Assembly (NCBI RefSeq): GCF_026339935.1
Contig: NZ_JAPEPX010000001.1
Coordinates: 928,501 to 992,500 of the forward strand
Direction: 5' to 3'
Length of the DNA stretch: 64,000 nucleotides
Source: Streptomyces sp. NBC_01551
GTDB taxonomy: Bacteria > Actinomycetota > Actinomycetes > Streptomycetales > Streptomycetaceae
Below the pieces are notes generated by a model, which was not told the origin of the DNA, searched no databases, and saw only the letters and a program-made list of their open reading frames with translations. Positions 54,551 to 64,000 of this stretch are shown here, one piece after another. How positions within the stretch are numbered: position 1 is the stretch's first letter; each line of letters opens with the position of its first letter. The position numbers were made by a program, and so were the translations under genes.

Positions 54551-55924
54551 ATGGGCGCCACGGCGCGGTGGGAGACGGACAGCGGGCGCGACGCGGCGGA
54601 GCGCTTGCTGCTGCGCGGCGAGCGCTTCGGGATCGGCGGGATCCGCCGGCTCGACCTGCCCGGGGCCTGGACCGCCTTCGACGAGGAGGTGCGGCGCGTC
54701 CACGCCCGCTCGTACGAGCCGCCGCGCGGCGACCGGATCGAGACGCGGCTGTGCCACCCCGACGGCCGGATCCGCGAGGCCGCGCTCGGGGAGCGCAACC
54801 CTCCGCTCCCGCTCGTCGCCATCCGGTGCGCGGACTGGGTCCCGGCGGTCCGCGAGCGCGCCCGGCGGGTGCTCGCCGATGCGCTCGCCGCCCGGCCCGG
54901 ACAGACCCTGGTCGACCTCGTGCCGCTCGTGCTGCGCCTCGGCCGGCGCGAGCAGGGCGCCTGGGCGCTGGAGCTGTTCGAGACCGCCCTGCGCGCCGAG
55001 GAGCCGGTGCTCGCCCCGCTGTGGCGCCCGGCCCGCCCCGCGCGGTGGTGGCGTGACGCCCGACCCGCCCTCACCATGACCGGCGAGGTGCCCGACACCG
55101 TCATGGCCTGGCTGCGGCGCAGCGGGGACCTGCGGGTCCGGCGGTTCGCCGTCCGGCTGACGCTCGACGCCGGGCTGTTCGACGTACGGGAACTCGCCCG
55201 GCGGGCCGCCGGCGAGCAGGATCCCCTGACGAGCCGGCTGTGGGCCGAGGCCGCGACGGCCGCGATGGCCGCCGACGGGCCGGACGACGAGGCGATCGAC
55301 AGCCTGCTCGGCGGGCACGTCCCCATGGTCCGCGCCTGCGGGGTCACCGCCCTGCGCCGGGCGGGCCGGGCCGCGGAGGCCGGGCGGTACCTCACCGACC
55401 GCTCGGGCCTCGTACGGGCCTGCGCGCGCTGGCTCGTCAGGCAGGCCGGGGACGACCCGTACGCGCGCTGCCGCGAGCTCGTCGAGGACCCCGCCCGGGT
55501 CTCCGCCTACGCGGTGGCCGGGTTCTGCGAGTGCGCCGGGCGCGCCGACGCGCCGCTGCTGGGCGCGCTCCTGGGCCACCCCGACGGGGCGGTGCGGGCG
55601 GCGGCCGTCGCCGGACTGCGCCTGCTGGACGCCACCCCCGACGACGGGGTGCTGCTCCCGATGCTGGACGACCCGTCGGCGTCGGTGACCCGCGAGGTGT
55701 ACCGGAGCCTGCGCGACGCGGCCTGCCGGCTGCCGACCGGCCTGCTCGCGGCGCGGGCCGTACCCGAGCGGCCGGTCCACGTCCGCCGGGCCGCGTTCCG
55801 CCTGCTGCGGGCCCAGGGCGGCGAGGCCGCGCTGCGGGCCGCCGTCACCCTGGGGGAGGACAGCGACCCGGGGCTGCGCGCGCTGGCGGCGGACACCGTC
55901 CGGGCGTCGCGGCGACGCGATTGA
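54551..55924 (+). CDS. HEAT-repeat protein
   Basis: 457 residues, Arg/Ala-rich, built of alpha-helical repeats. Recurring units include [40 protein letters not shown] and [20 protein letters not shown]; the last third is the most regular. No enzyme motif. HEAT/PBS-lyase-type repeats imply a scaffolding or binding role. GGGAGGACAC precedes ATG 54551. Divergent from argG. Confidence 0.83.
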   Translation: MGATARWETDSGRDAAERLLLRGERFGIGGIRRLDLPGAWTAFDEEVRRVHARSYEPPRGDRIETRLCHPDGRIREAALGERNPPLPLVAIRCADWVPAVRERARRVLADALAARPGQTLVDLVPLVLRLGRREQGAWALELFETALRAEEPVLAPLWRPARPARWWRDARPALTMTGEVPDTVMAWLRRSGDLRVRRFAVRLTLDAGLFDVRELARRAAGEQDPLTSRLWAEAATAAMAADGPDDEAIDSLLGGHVPMVRACGVTALRRAGRAAEAGRYLTDRSGLVRACARWLVRQAGDDPYARCRELVEDPARVSAYAVAGFCECAGRADAPLLGALLGHPDGAVRAAAVAGLRLLDATPDDGVLLPMLDDPSASVTREVYRSLRDAACRLPTGLLAARAVPERPVHVRRAAFRLLRAQGGEAALRAAVTLGEDSDPGLRALAADTVRASRRRD

Positions 55925-55935
55925 CCGGCACCGGA

Positions 55936-56132
55936 AGGGAGTCCGGGCCGGCAATCGCCCCAACGGCGAGTGCGAGGCGGCCTTCCGCGACGACCCCCGC
56001 TGGAGCACTTCGACACCCGGCCGGCCGCGCTCAGCGCCGACGCGGGCGACTTCGCGACCGCGCGAGTTCATCGAAACGAGCCTCGACGGCCTGCCTGCGC
56101 TGCCGCTGCCCCTTGTGCCCCGTACCGTCTGA
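55936..56132 (+). pseudogene. Possible gene remnant with two frame changes
   Basis: In one frame [18 protein letters not shown] runs to about 55997. A second frame then gives [19 protein letters not shown], and the first frame resumes as [19 protein letters not shown] with a stop at 56130-56132. Together they read like a continuous C-terminal protein fragment with compensating shifts and no start codon. I do not recognise the parent family. A random run of plausible residues in GC-rich DNA is possible. Confidence 0.3.
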
Positions 56133-56135
56133 CAT

Positions 56136-56825
56136 GTGCTGCGTACCGCTCTTGTCACCGGCTCGCTGATCGTCACCTCCCTGCTCCCCCGGGGGACCGG
56201 CCCGCTGCCCGCCCGGCTCGCCGACACCGGCGGCGGAAGTCAGCTGATCACCGCCGTCGCCCCCGCACCCGGATCCACGACAGGCCGCCTGACCTGGTGG
56301 GACCGGCGCGCGGGGCACTGGTACGCGGAGGGCAGCGCCGAGGCCCGGTTCGGCGCGAACGGGCTGACCGAGGGCGCGACCCGGACCCAGGGCACGAACA
56401 CCACGCCGACCGGCCTGTACGCACTCCCGTTCGCGTTCGGGATCCGGTCCGCCCCGGCCGGGACGGCGTACCACTACCGGCGGGTGACGGATCGTTCGTG
56501 GTGGTGCCAGGACAACGCGTCCGGCAGCTACAACCGCTGGGTGGAGCCGCTGCCGGCGGACTGCGCGCCGGGCGAGGCCGAGCACCTGGTGACGTACGAG
56601 AAGCAGTACGCGCACGCGCTGCTCATCGGCTTCAACTACGAGAGCCCGGTGCGCGGGCGGGGCGCGGGCATCTTCCTGCACGTCAACGGCAAGGGCGCGA
56701 CGGCCGGCTGCGTGTCCGTGCCGGAGCGGACCATGCGGGCGATCCTGCGCTGGGCCGACCCGCGCCGGGCTCCCCACATCGCGATCGGCACGGAGTCCGG
56801 GGCGCTGGCCGTCACCCGCTACTGA
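56136..56825 (+). CDS. L,D-transpeptidase family protein
   Basis: 229 residues from GTG 56136. N-terminal signal/anchor ([17 protein letters not shown]), then a YkuD-type catalytic domain. The active-site motif is [19 protein letters not shown] near residue 195, with His and Cys in the H-x~9-G-C arrangement. It would cross-link or modify peptidoglycan outside the membrane. Its end overlaps the convergent membrane gene by 7 bp. Confidence 0.88.
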   Translation: MLRTALVTGSLIVTSLLPRGTGPLPARLADTGGGSQLITAVAPAPGSTTGRLTWWDRRAGHWYAEGSAEARFGANGLTEGATRTQGTNTTPTGLYALPFAFGIRSAPAGTAYHYRRVTDRSWWCQDNASGSYNRWVEPLPADCAPGEAEHLVTYEKQYAHALLIGFNYESPVRGRGAGIFLHVNGKGATAGCVSVPERTMRAILRWADPRRAPHIAIGTESGALAVTRY

Positions 56826-57625
56826 GCGGCGGGCACGCTGCTCTCGGCGGGTGTCCGACGGCGGCGCGGACGCCCCCGGTTGCGGCCGCGCCGGGTGCGC
56901 ACGCGGCTCACGCCCAGCCGCCGCAGGGCCTCCGGATCGCGGGCCTCCAGCGTGGCGAGCGCCGGATGGGTCAGGCGCGCGGCCTCCGCGACGTCGGCGT
57001 CCGCCGTCCAGCCGGCCCCGCGGGCCCGCGGGTAGACGGGGAACCAGATCACCTGGGCGATCAGTGCGGTCCAGGCAGCCCAGGCGGCCGTCCATTCGGC
57101 GTCGCCGTCGGGCCGCAGCGACATCAGGCCCGCGGCGCAGAAGAGCATCTCGGCCAGGACCAGGTACAGCCCGAACATGGCCGGACGGGCGGGCTCGCCG
57201 ACCCTGAGGAGGGCCGGGCGGGCCGCGCGGAACTCCCGGCGGGCCGCCTCGAACCCCGCGTCCCGTTCCACGATGTTGCCGAGGGTCGCGGGGGCGGTCC
57301 GGCGCAGCAGGGCGGCCAGCAGGGCCTCCGGCAGGGGATGGCCGGGGATGCGGGCGGGGTCCGAAGCGGCCGGGGACGGCCTGAGGTTGCCGCGGTGGTT
57401 GACGGTGACGAGCCCGTCGAGGACCAGCCGCGCGGCGGCCGCCTGGGTCGTGTCGTACGGCCACCAGCGGTCCATGACCGCCTGGTACGGGTCGGCCAGG
57501 ACGACCGCCCACCGGCGCAGGGCGCGCCGCCGCCGCACCGCGGTACGGCACCGGAGCACGCCCGCCAGCCCGTACAGCGCGGCCGTGACGGGCACGGCGA
57601 CACTGGCGAGGGTGTAGGCATGCAC
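56819..57625 (-). CDS. Membrane protein of unknown function
   Basis: 268 residues. One N-terminal helix (YTLASVAVPVTAALYGLAGV), a cytoplasmic region with winged-helix-like character (TTQAAAARLVLDGLVTVNHR, PGHPLPEALLAALLRR), two more helices (MFGLYLVLAEMLFCAAGLM, WTALIAQVIWFPVY), and an Arg-rich C-terminus (RTRRGRNRGRPRRRRTP). The layout recalls TIGR04222-type actinobacterial membrane proteins, but the identity is uncertain. Confidence 0.75.
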   Translation of the reverse strand: MHAYTLASVAVPVTAALYGLAGVLRCRTAVRRRRALRRWAVVLADPYQAVMDRWWPYDTTQAAAARLVLDGLVTVNHRGNLRPSPAASDPARIPGHPLPEALLAALLRRTAPATLGNIVERDAGFEAARREFRAARPALLRVGEPARPAMFGLYLVLAEMLFCAAGLMSLRPDGDAEWTAAWAAWTALIAQVIWFPVYPRARGAGWTADADVAEAARLTHPALATLEARDPEALRRLGVSRVRTRRGRNRGRPRRRRTPAESSVPAAQ

Positions 57626-57722
57626 ACGCCGAGCCTAGGCCGCCCGGCCGGAGGCCGTACACCGGATATCCGCCCGCCGGAGCGCGGGAGGTGACGGGCC
57701 GTCGGCAAAGGCCGCGGGGCCG

Positions 57723-58259
57723 TCAGCCCTCCTTCTGGGCCAGCCTCAGCAGGTGGTCCGCGAGGGCCTGGCCGCCCGACGGGTCACGGCTGATCAGCAT
57801 CAGCGTGTCGTCGCCGGCGATCGTGCCGAGGATCTCTCGGAGTTCGGCCTGGTCGATCGCGGAGGCGAGGAACTGGGCCGCACCCGGCGGGGTGCGCAGG
57901 ACCACGAGGTTCGCGGAGGCCTCCGCCGAGATCAGCAGCTCACCGGAGAGGCGCCGCATGCGCTCCTCCTTCGCCGACTCGCCGAGCGGGGCCTGCGGGG
58001 TGCGGAAGCCGCCCTCGCTGGGTACCGCGTAGATCAGCTCGCCGCCGGTGTTGCGGATCTTCACCGCGCCCAGCTCGTCGAGGTCCCGGCTGAGCGTCGC
58101 CTGGGTGACGCTCAGCCCGTCGTCGGCGAGGAGTTTCGCCAGCTGGCTCTGGGAGCGGACCGGCTGCCGGTTGAGGATGTCCACGATCCGGCGGTGGCGG
58201 GCGGTGCGGGTCTGCGGGACGGACGGGCCGCTCTGCTCGTGTTCCTGCGCGTGACTCAT
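57723..58259 (-). CDS. argR: Arginine repressor ArgR
   Basis: 178 residues. N-terminal winged helix ([20 protein letters not shown], then [16 protein letters not shown], the DNA-reading helix). C-terminal oligomerisation and arginine-binding domain with [15 protein letters not shown] near 150. It closes the argCJBDR operon, 7 bp after argD. Expected to bind the argC and argG promoters in this window. Confidence 0.97.
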   Translation of the reverse strand: MSHAQEHEQSGPSVPQTRTARHRRIVDILNRQPVRSQSQLAKLLADDGLSVTQATLSRDLDELGAVKIRNTGGELIYAVPSEGGFRTPQAPLGESAKEERMRRLSGELLISAEASANLVVLRTPPGAAQFLASAIDQAELREILGTIAGDDTLMLISRDPSGGQALADHLLRLAQKEG

Positions 58260-58266
58260 CGTCGTC

Positions 58267-59490
58267 TCATTCCCCGGTTCGTCCGTCCCCGTTGGCAGCG
58301 TTCTCGGCGGCGCCGCTGGCCGCCGCCAGGATGCCCGGCAGGGCGTGGACGAACGCGTCCGCCTCGGCCTCGGTGAGGACGTACGGGGGCATGAGCCGTA
58401 CGACGTCGGGGGCGGGCGCGTTGACCAGGAAGCCGGCATCCTGAGCCGCCTGCTGCACCTGAGGTGCGAGGGGCTCGGTCAGCACGATACCCAGCAGAAG
58501 GCCCGCACCGCGGACGTGGGATACGAGCGCGCTCCCGGAGGCCTCGATTCCGGAGCGCAGCCGCTCGCCCCGCGCCTTGACCCGGTCGAGCAGTCCGTCG
58601 GCGGCGATGGTGTCGATCACGGCGAGGCCGGCGGCGCAGGCGACCGGGTTCCCGCCGAAGGTGGTGCCGTGCTGGCCGGGCTGGAGCAGCTCGGCGGCCG
58701 GCCCGAAGGCGGCGACGGCGCCGACCGGCAGACCGCCGCCGAGCCCCTTGGCGAGGGTGACGAGGTCGGGGTCGACACCCTCGTGGGCCTGGTGCTCGAA
58801 CCACTGGCCGCAGCGCCCGATGCCGGTCTGCACCTCGTCGAGGACGAGCAGGGTCCCGGTGGCCCGGGTGATCTCGCGGGCGGCCTTCAGGTAGCCGGCG
58901 GGCGGGACGACGACGCCGTTCTCGCCCTGGATCGGCTCGATGATCACGAGCGCCGTCTCCTCGGTGACGGCGGCCCGCAGGGCCTCCACGTCTCCGTACG
59001 GGACGTGCGTGACATCGCCGGGCAGCGGCAGGAAGGGGCCCTGCTTCGCGGGCTGGCCGGTGAGCGCGAGGGCGCCCATGGTCCGGCCGTGGAAGCCGCC
59101 GTCGGTCGCGACCATGTGGGTCCGCCCGGTCAGCCGGCCGATCTTGAAGGCGGCCTCGACGGCCTCGGCGCCCGAGTTGCAGAAGAAGACCCGGCCCGGG
59201 CGGCCGAAGAGCTGGAGCAGCCGCTCGCCGAGGGCGAGGACGGGCCCGGAGGCGTAGAGGTTGGAGACGTGGCCGAGGGTGGAGATCTGCTCCGTCACGG
59301 CCGAGACGACCGCCGGGTGCGCGTGGCCGAGGGCGTTGACCGCGATGCCGCCGACGAAGTCGGTGTACTGCCGGCCGTCGGCGTCCCAGACCTGGGCGCC
59401 CGCGCCGCGTACGAGGGCCAGCGCGGGGGTGCCGTAGTTGTTGGTCAGAGCGCCCTGCCAGCGGGCGGCGTATTCCTGGTTGCCGGTCAT
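58267..59490 (-). CDS. argD: Acetylornithine aminotransferase
   Basis: 407-residue class III PLP transaminase; converts N-acetylglutamate semialdehyde to N-acetylornithine. PLP site [17 protein letters not shown] (lysine near 257), [17 protein letters not shown] near 225, [15 protein letters not shown] near 105. It overlaps the argB stop by 4 bp. Confidence 0.97.
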   Translation of the reverse strand: MTGNQEYAARWQGALTNNYGTPALALVRGAGAQVWDADGRQYTDFVGGIAVNALGHAHPAVVSAVTEQISTLGHVSNLYASGPVLALGERLLQLFGRPGRVFFCNSGAEAVEAAFKIGRLTGRTHMVATDGGFHGRTMGALALTGQPAKQGPFLPLPGDVTHVPYGDVEALRAAVTEETALVIIEPIQGENGVVVPPAGYLKAAREITRATGTLLVLDEVQTGIGRCGQWFEHQAHEGVDPDLVTLAKGLGGGLPVGAVAAFGPAAELLQPGQHGTTFGGNPVACAAGLAVIDTIAADGLLDRVKARGERLRSGIEASGSALVSHVRGAGLLLGIVLTEPLAPQVQQAAQDAGFLVNAPAPDVVRLMPPYVLTEAEADAFVHALPGILAAASGAAENAANGDGRTGE

Positions 59491-60421
59491 GCGGGTTCCC
59501 CTCCCTGCTCGTCGGGCACGACCATCGTGCCGATTCCCTCGTCGGTGAAGATCTCCAGCAGGATCGAGTGCTGGACCCGGCCGTCGAGCACCCTGGCCGT
59601 CCTGACCCCGTTGCGAACAGCGTGCAGACAGCCCTCCATCTTGGGCACCATGCCGCTGGACAGATCGGGCATCAGCTTCTCCAGCTGGCTGACCGTGAGG
59701 CGGCTGATGACCTCGTCGCTGTGGGGCCAGTCCGCGTAGAGGCCCTCGACGTCGGTGAGGACCATCAGCGTCTCGGCGCCGAGGGCGGCCGCGAGCGCCG
59801 CCGCCGCGGTGTCGGCGTTGACGTTGTACACGTGGTGGTCGTCGCCGCTGCGCGCGATGGAGGAGATGACCGGGATCCGGCCGTCCGCCAGCAGCGCCTC
59901 GATCGCCCCGGTGTCGATGGCGGTGATCTCCCCGACCCGGCCGATGTCGACGCTCTCGCCGTTGATCTGCGGGCTGTGCTTGGTGGCGGTGATGGTGTGC
60001 GCGTCCTCGCCGGTCAGGCCCACGGCGAGCGGCCCGTGCTGGTTGAGCAGCCCGACGAGCTCGCGCTGGACCTGGCCCGCCAGGACCATCCGTACGATGT
60101 CCATGGCCTCCGGGGTGGTGACCCGCAGGCCCGCCTTGAACTCGCTGACCAGGCCCTGCTTGTCGAGGGCCGCGTTGATCTGCGGGCCGCCGCCGTGCAC
60201 GACGACCGGCTTGAGGCCGGCCTGGCGCAGGAAGACCACGTCCTGGGCGAAGGCGGCCTTCAGTTCCTCGTCGATCATGGCGTTGCCGCCGAACTTGATG
60301 ACGACGACCTTGCCGTTGTGGCGGGTGAGCCAGGGCAGCGCCTCGATGAGGATCTGCGCCTTGGGCAGCGCGGTGTGCTTGCGCGCGGTGCCGGTGCCGG
60401 GCTGGCCGGCCTTCTCGTCGC

Positions 60422-60425
<4 letters not shown>
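59487..60425 (-). CDS. argB: Acetylglutamate kinase
   Basis: 312 residues; phosphorylates N-acetylglutamate and is the usual arginine feedback point. Amino-acid-kinase motifs: [10 protein letters not shown] (~42), [14 protein letters not shown] (~75), [20 protein letters not shown] (~205) and [15 protein letters not shown] (~255). Overlaps argJ and argD by 4 bp each. Confidence 0.98.
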
Positions 60426-62657
<2,232 letters not shown>

Positions 62658-62690
62658 TGTTCCCCCCGTCCGGGAAGGAGCGTGATCGGC

Positions 62691-63146
62691 GTGGCCCGCA
62701 ACCGCCGCCTGATCCTGAGCTCGCCGTCCGAGGTCTGGCGCCTGCTGTCCGACGGCCACCGCTACGGGGAGTGGGTCACGGGTACCCGGCAGGTCCTCGC
62801 GGCGGACGCGCACTGGCCGGCGGTGGGCGCGCGCCTGCGGGTCCGGGTCGGCGTCGGCCCCCTGACCCTCGACGACACGTGTGTCGTACGGATCTGCGAA
62901 CCGCAAACGCGCCTGGAACTGGAGGCGAAGGCGGAACCCTTCGGGGCGGCCCGCATCGCCATGAGGCTGACCCCCTGGGGCGAGAACACCCTCTTCACCC
63001 TCGACTGGCACCCCCTGCGGGGGCCGGGCACCCGGATGCACGGGCTCCCGGTCGACTACCTCGTCGCCGTCCGCAACGGCATGATGCTGACGAAGCTGGC
63101 CAGGATCGCGGTGCGCGAGCACGCGGGGAGCGTCCCGCCCCGGTAG
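62691..63146 (+). CDS. SRPBCC family protein
   Basis: 151 residues from GTG 62691; GGAAGGAG lies about 10 bases upstream, whereas GTG 62682 would be only one base from it. The fold is a helix-grip START/polyketide-cyclase type: NRRLILSSPSEVWRLLSDGH, YGEWVTGTRQVLAADAHWPA, then alternating beta strands and a long C-terminal helix (NGMMLTKLARIAVREHAG). Ligand unknown. Divergent from argC. Confidence 0.85.
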   Translation: MARNRRLILSSPSEVWRLLSDGHRYGEWVTGTRQVLAADAHWPAVGARLRVRVGVGPLTLDDTCVVRICEPQTRLELEAKAEPFGAARIAMRLTPWGENTLFTLDWHPLRGPGTRMHGLPVDYLVAVRNGMMLTKLARIAVREHAGSVPPR

Positions 63147-63148
63147 GG

Positions 63149-63724
63149 CTACACCGGCGCCTGCAAAGAGAGGTGCCAGCGGCCGGACCAGCCCGTCAGG
63201 GTGATCGTGGAGAGCGGGCGGACGTCCACGTTCCAGTACGTCAGCGGGGGCGCCTTCAGCGCGTAGACCAGGGCCGCCCGGACCACCGCCGGCTCGGCCA
63301 CCGCCACGATGGCGCCGCCGTCGTCCGCCGGCCGGGTGTCGAGCCAGCCGCCGATCCGGGAGATGAAGGCCAGCAGGGATTCCCCGCCGTGCGGGGCGGC
63401 GAGGGGGTCGCTGAGCCAGACGTCCACCGCCCCGGGTTCGCGGGCGGTCACCTCGCCCAGCGTCAGCCCCCGCCAGCGCCCCATGTCGCAGTCGCGCAGC
63501 GCCGGTTGGGCGAGCGGGGCGTACCCGAGGGCCTCGCCGGTGGCCCGGCTGCGCGGGGTCGGCGAGCAGTAGCGCAGCTCGGCGGCGCCCAGCGGCACCA
63601 GGCCGTGCGCGGCGGACTCCACCGCGCGCCAGCCGGCCCCGTCCAGCGGGCGGTCGTCGTCGAAGCGCTCGGCGAGCAGCGGGGTACCACGCGCTGCCGC
63701 GACGAGCGAGACCCGAACGTGCAT
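63149..63724 (-). CDS. Histidine phosphatase-fold protein lacking catalytic histidines
   Basis: 191 residues with the phosphoglycerate-mutase-like layout: CSPTPRSRATGEAL (conserved Arg region), DCDMGRWRGLTLGEV, and APHGGESLLAFISRIGGWL. The N-terminal RHG triad is replaced by ARG (SLVAAARGTP), and the second histidine position reads VAVAEPAVVRAAL. It is therefore probably a non-catalytic binding protein. The ATG has a weak site. Ends 2 bp from the convergent SRPBCC gene. Confidence 0.83.
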   Translation of the reverse strand: MHVRVSLVAAARGTPLLAERFDDDRPLDGAGWRAVESAAHGLVPLGAAELRYCSPTPRSRATGEALGYAPLAQPALRDCDMGRWRGLTLGEVTAREPGAVDVWLSDPLAAPHGGESLLAFISRIGGWLDTRPADDGGAIVAVAEPAVVRAALVYALKAPPLTYWNVDVRPLSTITLTGWSGRWHLSLQAPV

Positions 63725-63755
63725 GCGGTGATGGTGGGCCGCCCGCGGCGCGGGG

Positions 63756-64000
63756 TCAAGCGTCCGGGGCCGCCGCGTTCGCCCCGGGGCCGACCCGCAG
63801 CCGCCGCACGGCTTCGGCCAGCTCCCCCGCGCCCGACACCCCGGCGAAGCTGAGCCGTACGTACGGGCCCGGCGGTTCCGCGCAGAAGTACGGCCGCCCG
63901 GCCGCGACCGCGACGCCGGAGCGCAGGGCCGCCGCGGCGAAGGCCGTGTCGTCGGCGCCCTCGCCGAGCCGGGTCCAGAGCTGGTACCCGCCCGTCGGCG
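63756..64000 (-). CDS. C-terminus of an aminotransferase-like protein (MocR/PLP type), partial
   Basis: About 80 C-terminal residues are visible: PTGGYQLWTRLGEGADDTAF, SGVAVAAGRPYFCAEP, YVRLSFAGVSGAGELAEAV, then an Ala-rich end. GGYQLW and RLSFAG are typical of the C-terminal small domain of class I aminotransferases and MocR regulators. The N-terminal part, which would tell the two apart, lies outside the window. Confidence 0.75.
   Translation of the reverse strand, partial: PTGGYQLWTRLGEGADDTAFAAAALRSGVAVAAGRPYFCAEPPGPYVRLSFAGVSGAGELAEAVRRLRVGPGANAAAPDA

Overview
The window is a very GC-rich, densely coded piece of chromosome from a Streptomyces-type actinomycete. The evidence is the strong G/C third-position bias, many GTG/TTG starts, the developmental gene ssgB, an argCJBDR operon with ArgR-type promoters, and a phosphatidylinositol-mannoside (PIM) gene set. 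No insertion sequence, prophage, CRISPR array or biosynthetic cluster is visible; this looks like core chromosome.

Layout. 1-3.4 kb (minus): ruvA (cut by the window edge), ruvC, a YebC/TACO1 regulator, pdxT and pdxS. 3.5-7 kb (minus): a small membrane-anchored protein, then pimA, a PIM acyltransferase and the phosphatidylinositol-phosphate synthase, translationally coupled. 7.2-15.8 kb: an EF-G-like GTPase, an unknown membrane protein, a HIT-family hydrolase, a K+ channel, thrS, an acetyltransferase and a DUF4232 exported protein. The order thrS-HIT-pgsA-acyltransferase-pimA-pdxST-yebC-ruvC is also known from Mycobacterium. 15.8-18.6 kb: a coupled pair (unknown protein plus DUF4365 nuclease-like protein) next to a DEDDh exonuclease. 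18.6-21.4 kb: a large multi-pass membrane protein between two tRNA-Val(CAC) genes. 21.4-27.5 kb: a PGPGW membrane protein, ssgB, a CGNR zinc-finger regulator, small membrane proteins, a DsbA-like protein, a tandem GNAT, and pabC/pabB-like folate genes. 27.7-28.2 kb: tRNAs Gly(GCC), Cys(GCA) and three Val(GAC). 28.2-32.6 kb: a zinc-ribbon protein, an aminoglycoside-phosphotransferase-fold protein, a 61-residue membrane peptide, a Ser/Thr kinase and a SpoU RNA methyltransferase.

32.7-38.8 kb (minus) is a cobalamin/siroheme block: a CysG-like fusion, a 1062-residue BluB-CobT fusion with a roughly 490-residue low-complexity N-terminus, and a cobL that is split by a one-base frameshift as read. 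38.9-42.8 kb is a methionine importer operon, metN-metI-metQ. Ahead of it is an unlisted 28-codon leader ORF ending in a Cys/Met-rich stretch, which points to attenuation control. 43-51.6 kb holds small membrane proteins, an acetyltransferase, a short sigma factor, a Tat-type glycerophosphodiester phosphodiesterase, plsC, a beta-solenoid membrane protein, an MFS exporter with its TetR regulator and palindromic operator, and a HAD-like protein.

51.6-62.6 kb (minus) carries arginine biosynthesis in two blocks, argG-argH and argC-J-B-D-R. Both are fronted by promoters with 17-bp spacing covered by ARG-box-like sequence. A HEAT-repeat protein, an L,D-transpeptidase and an unknown membrane protein lie between the blocks. 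The window ends with an SRPBCC protein, a histidine-phosphatase-fold protein lacking its catalytic histidines, and the C-terminus of a MocR/aminotransferase protein.

The items I would look at first are the metNIQ leader peptide, the cobL frameshift, the BluB-CobT fusion linker, the DUF4365 pair, and the matched arg promoters.
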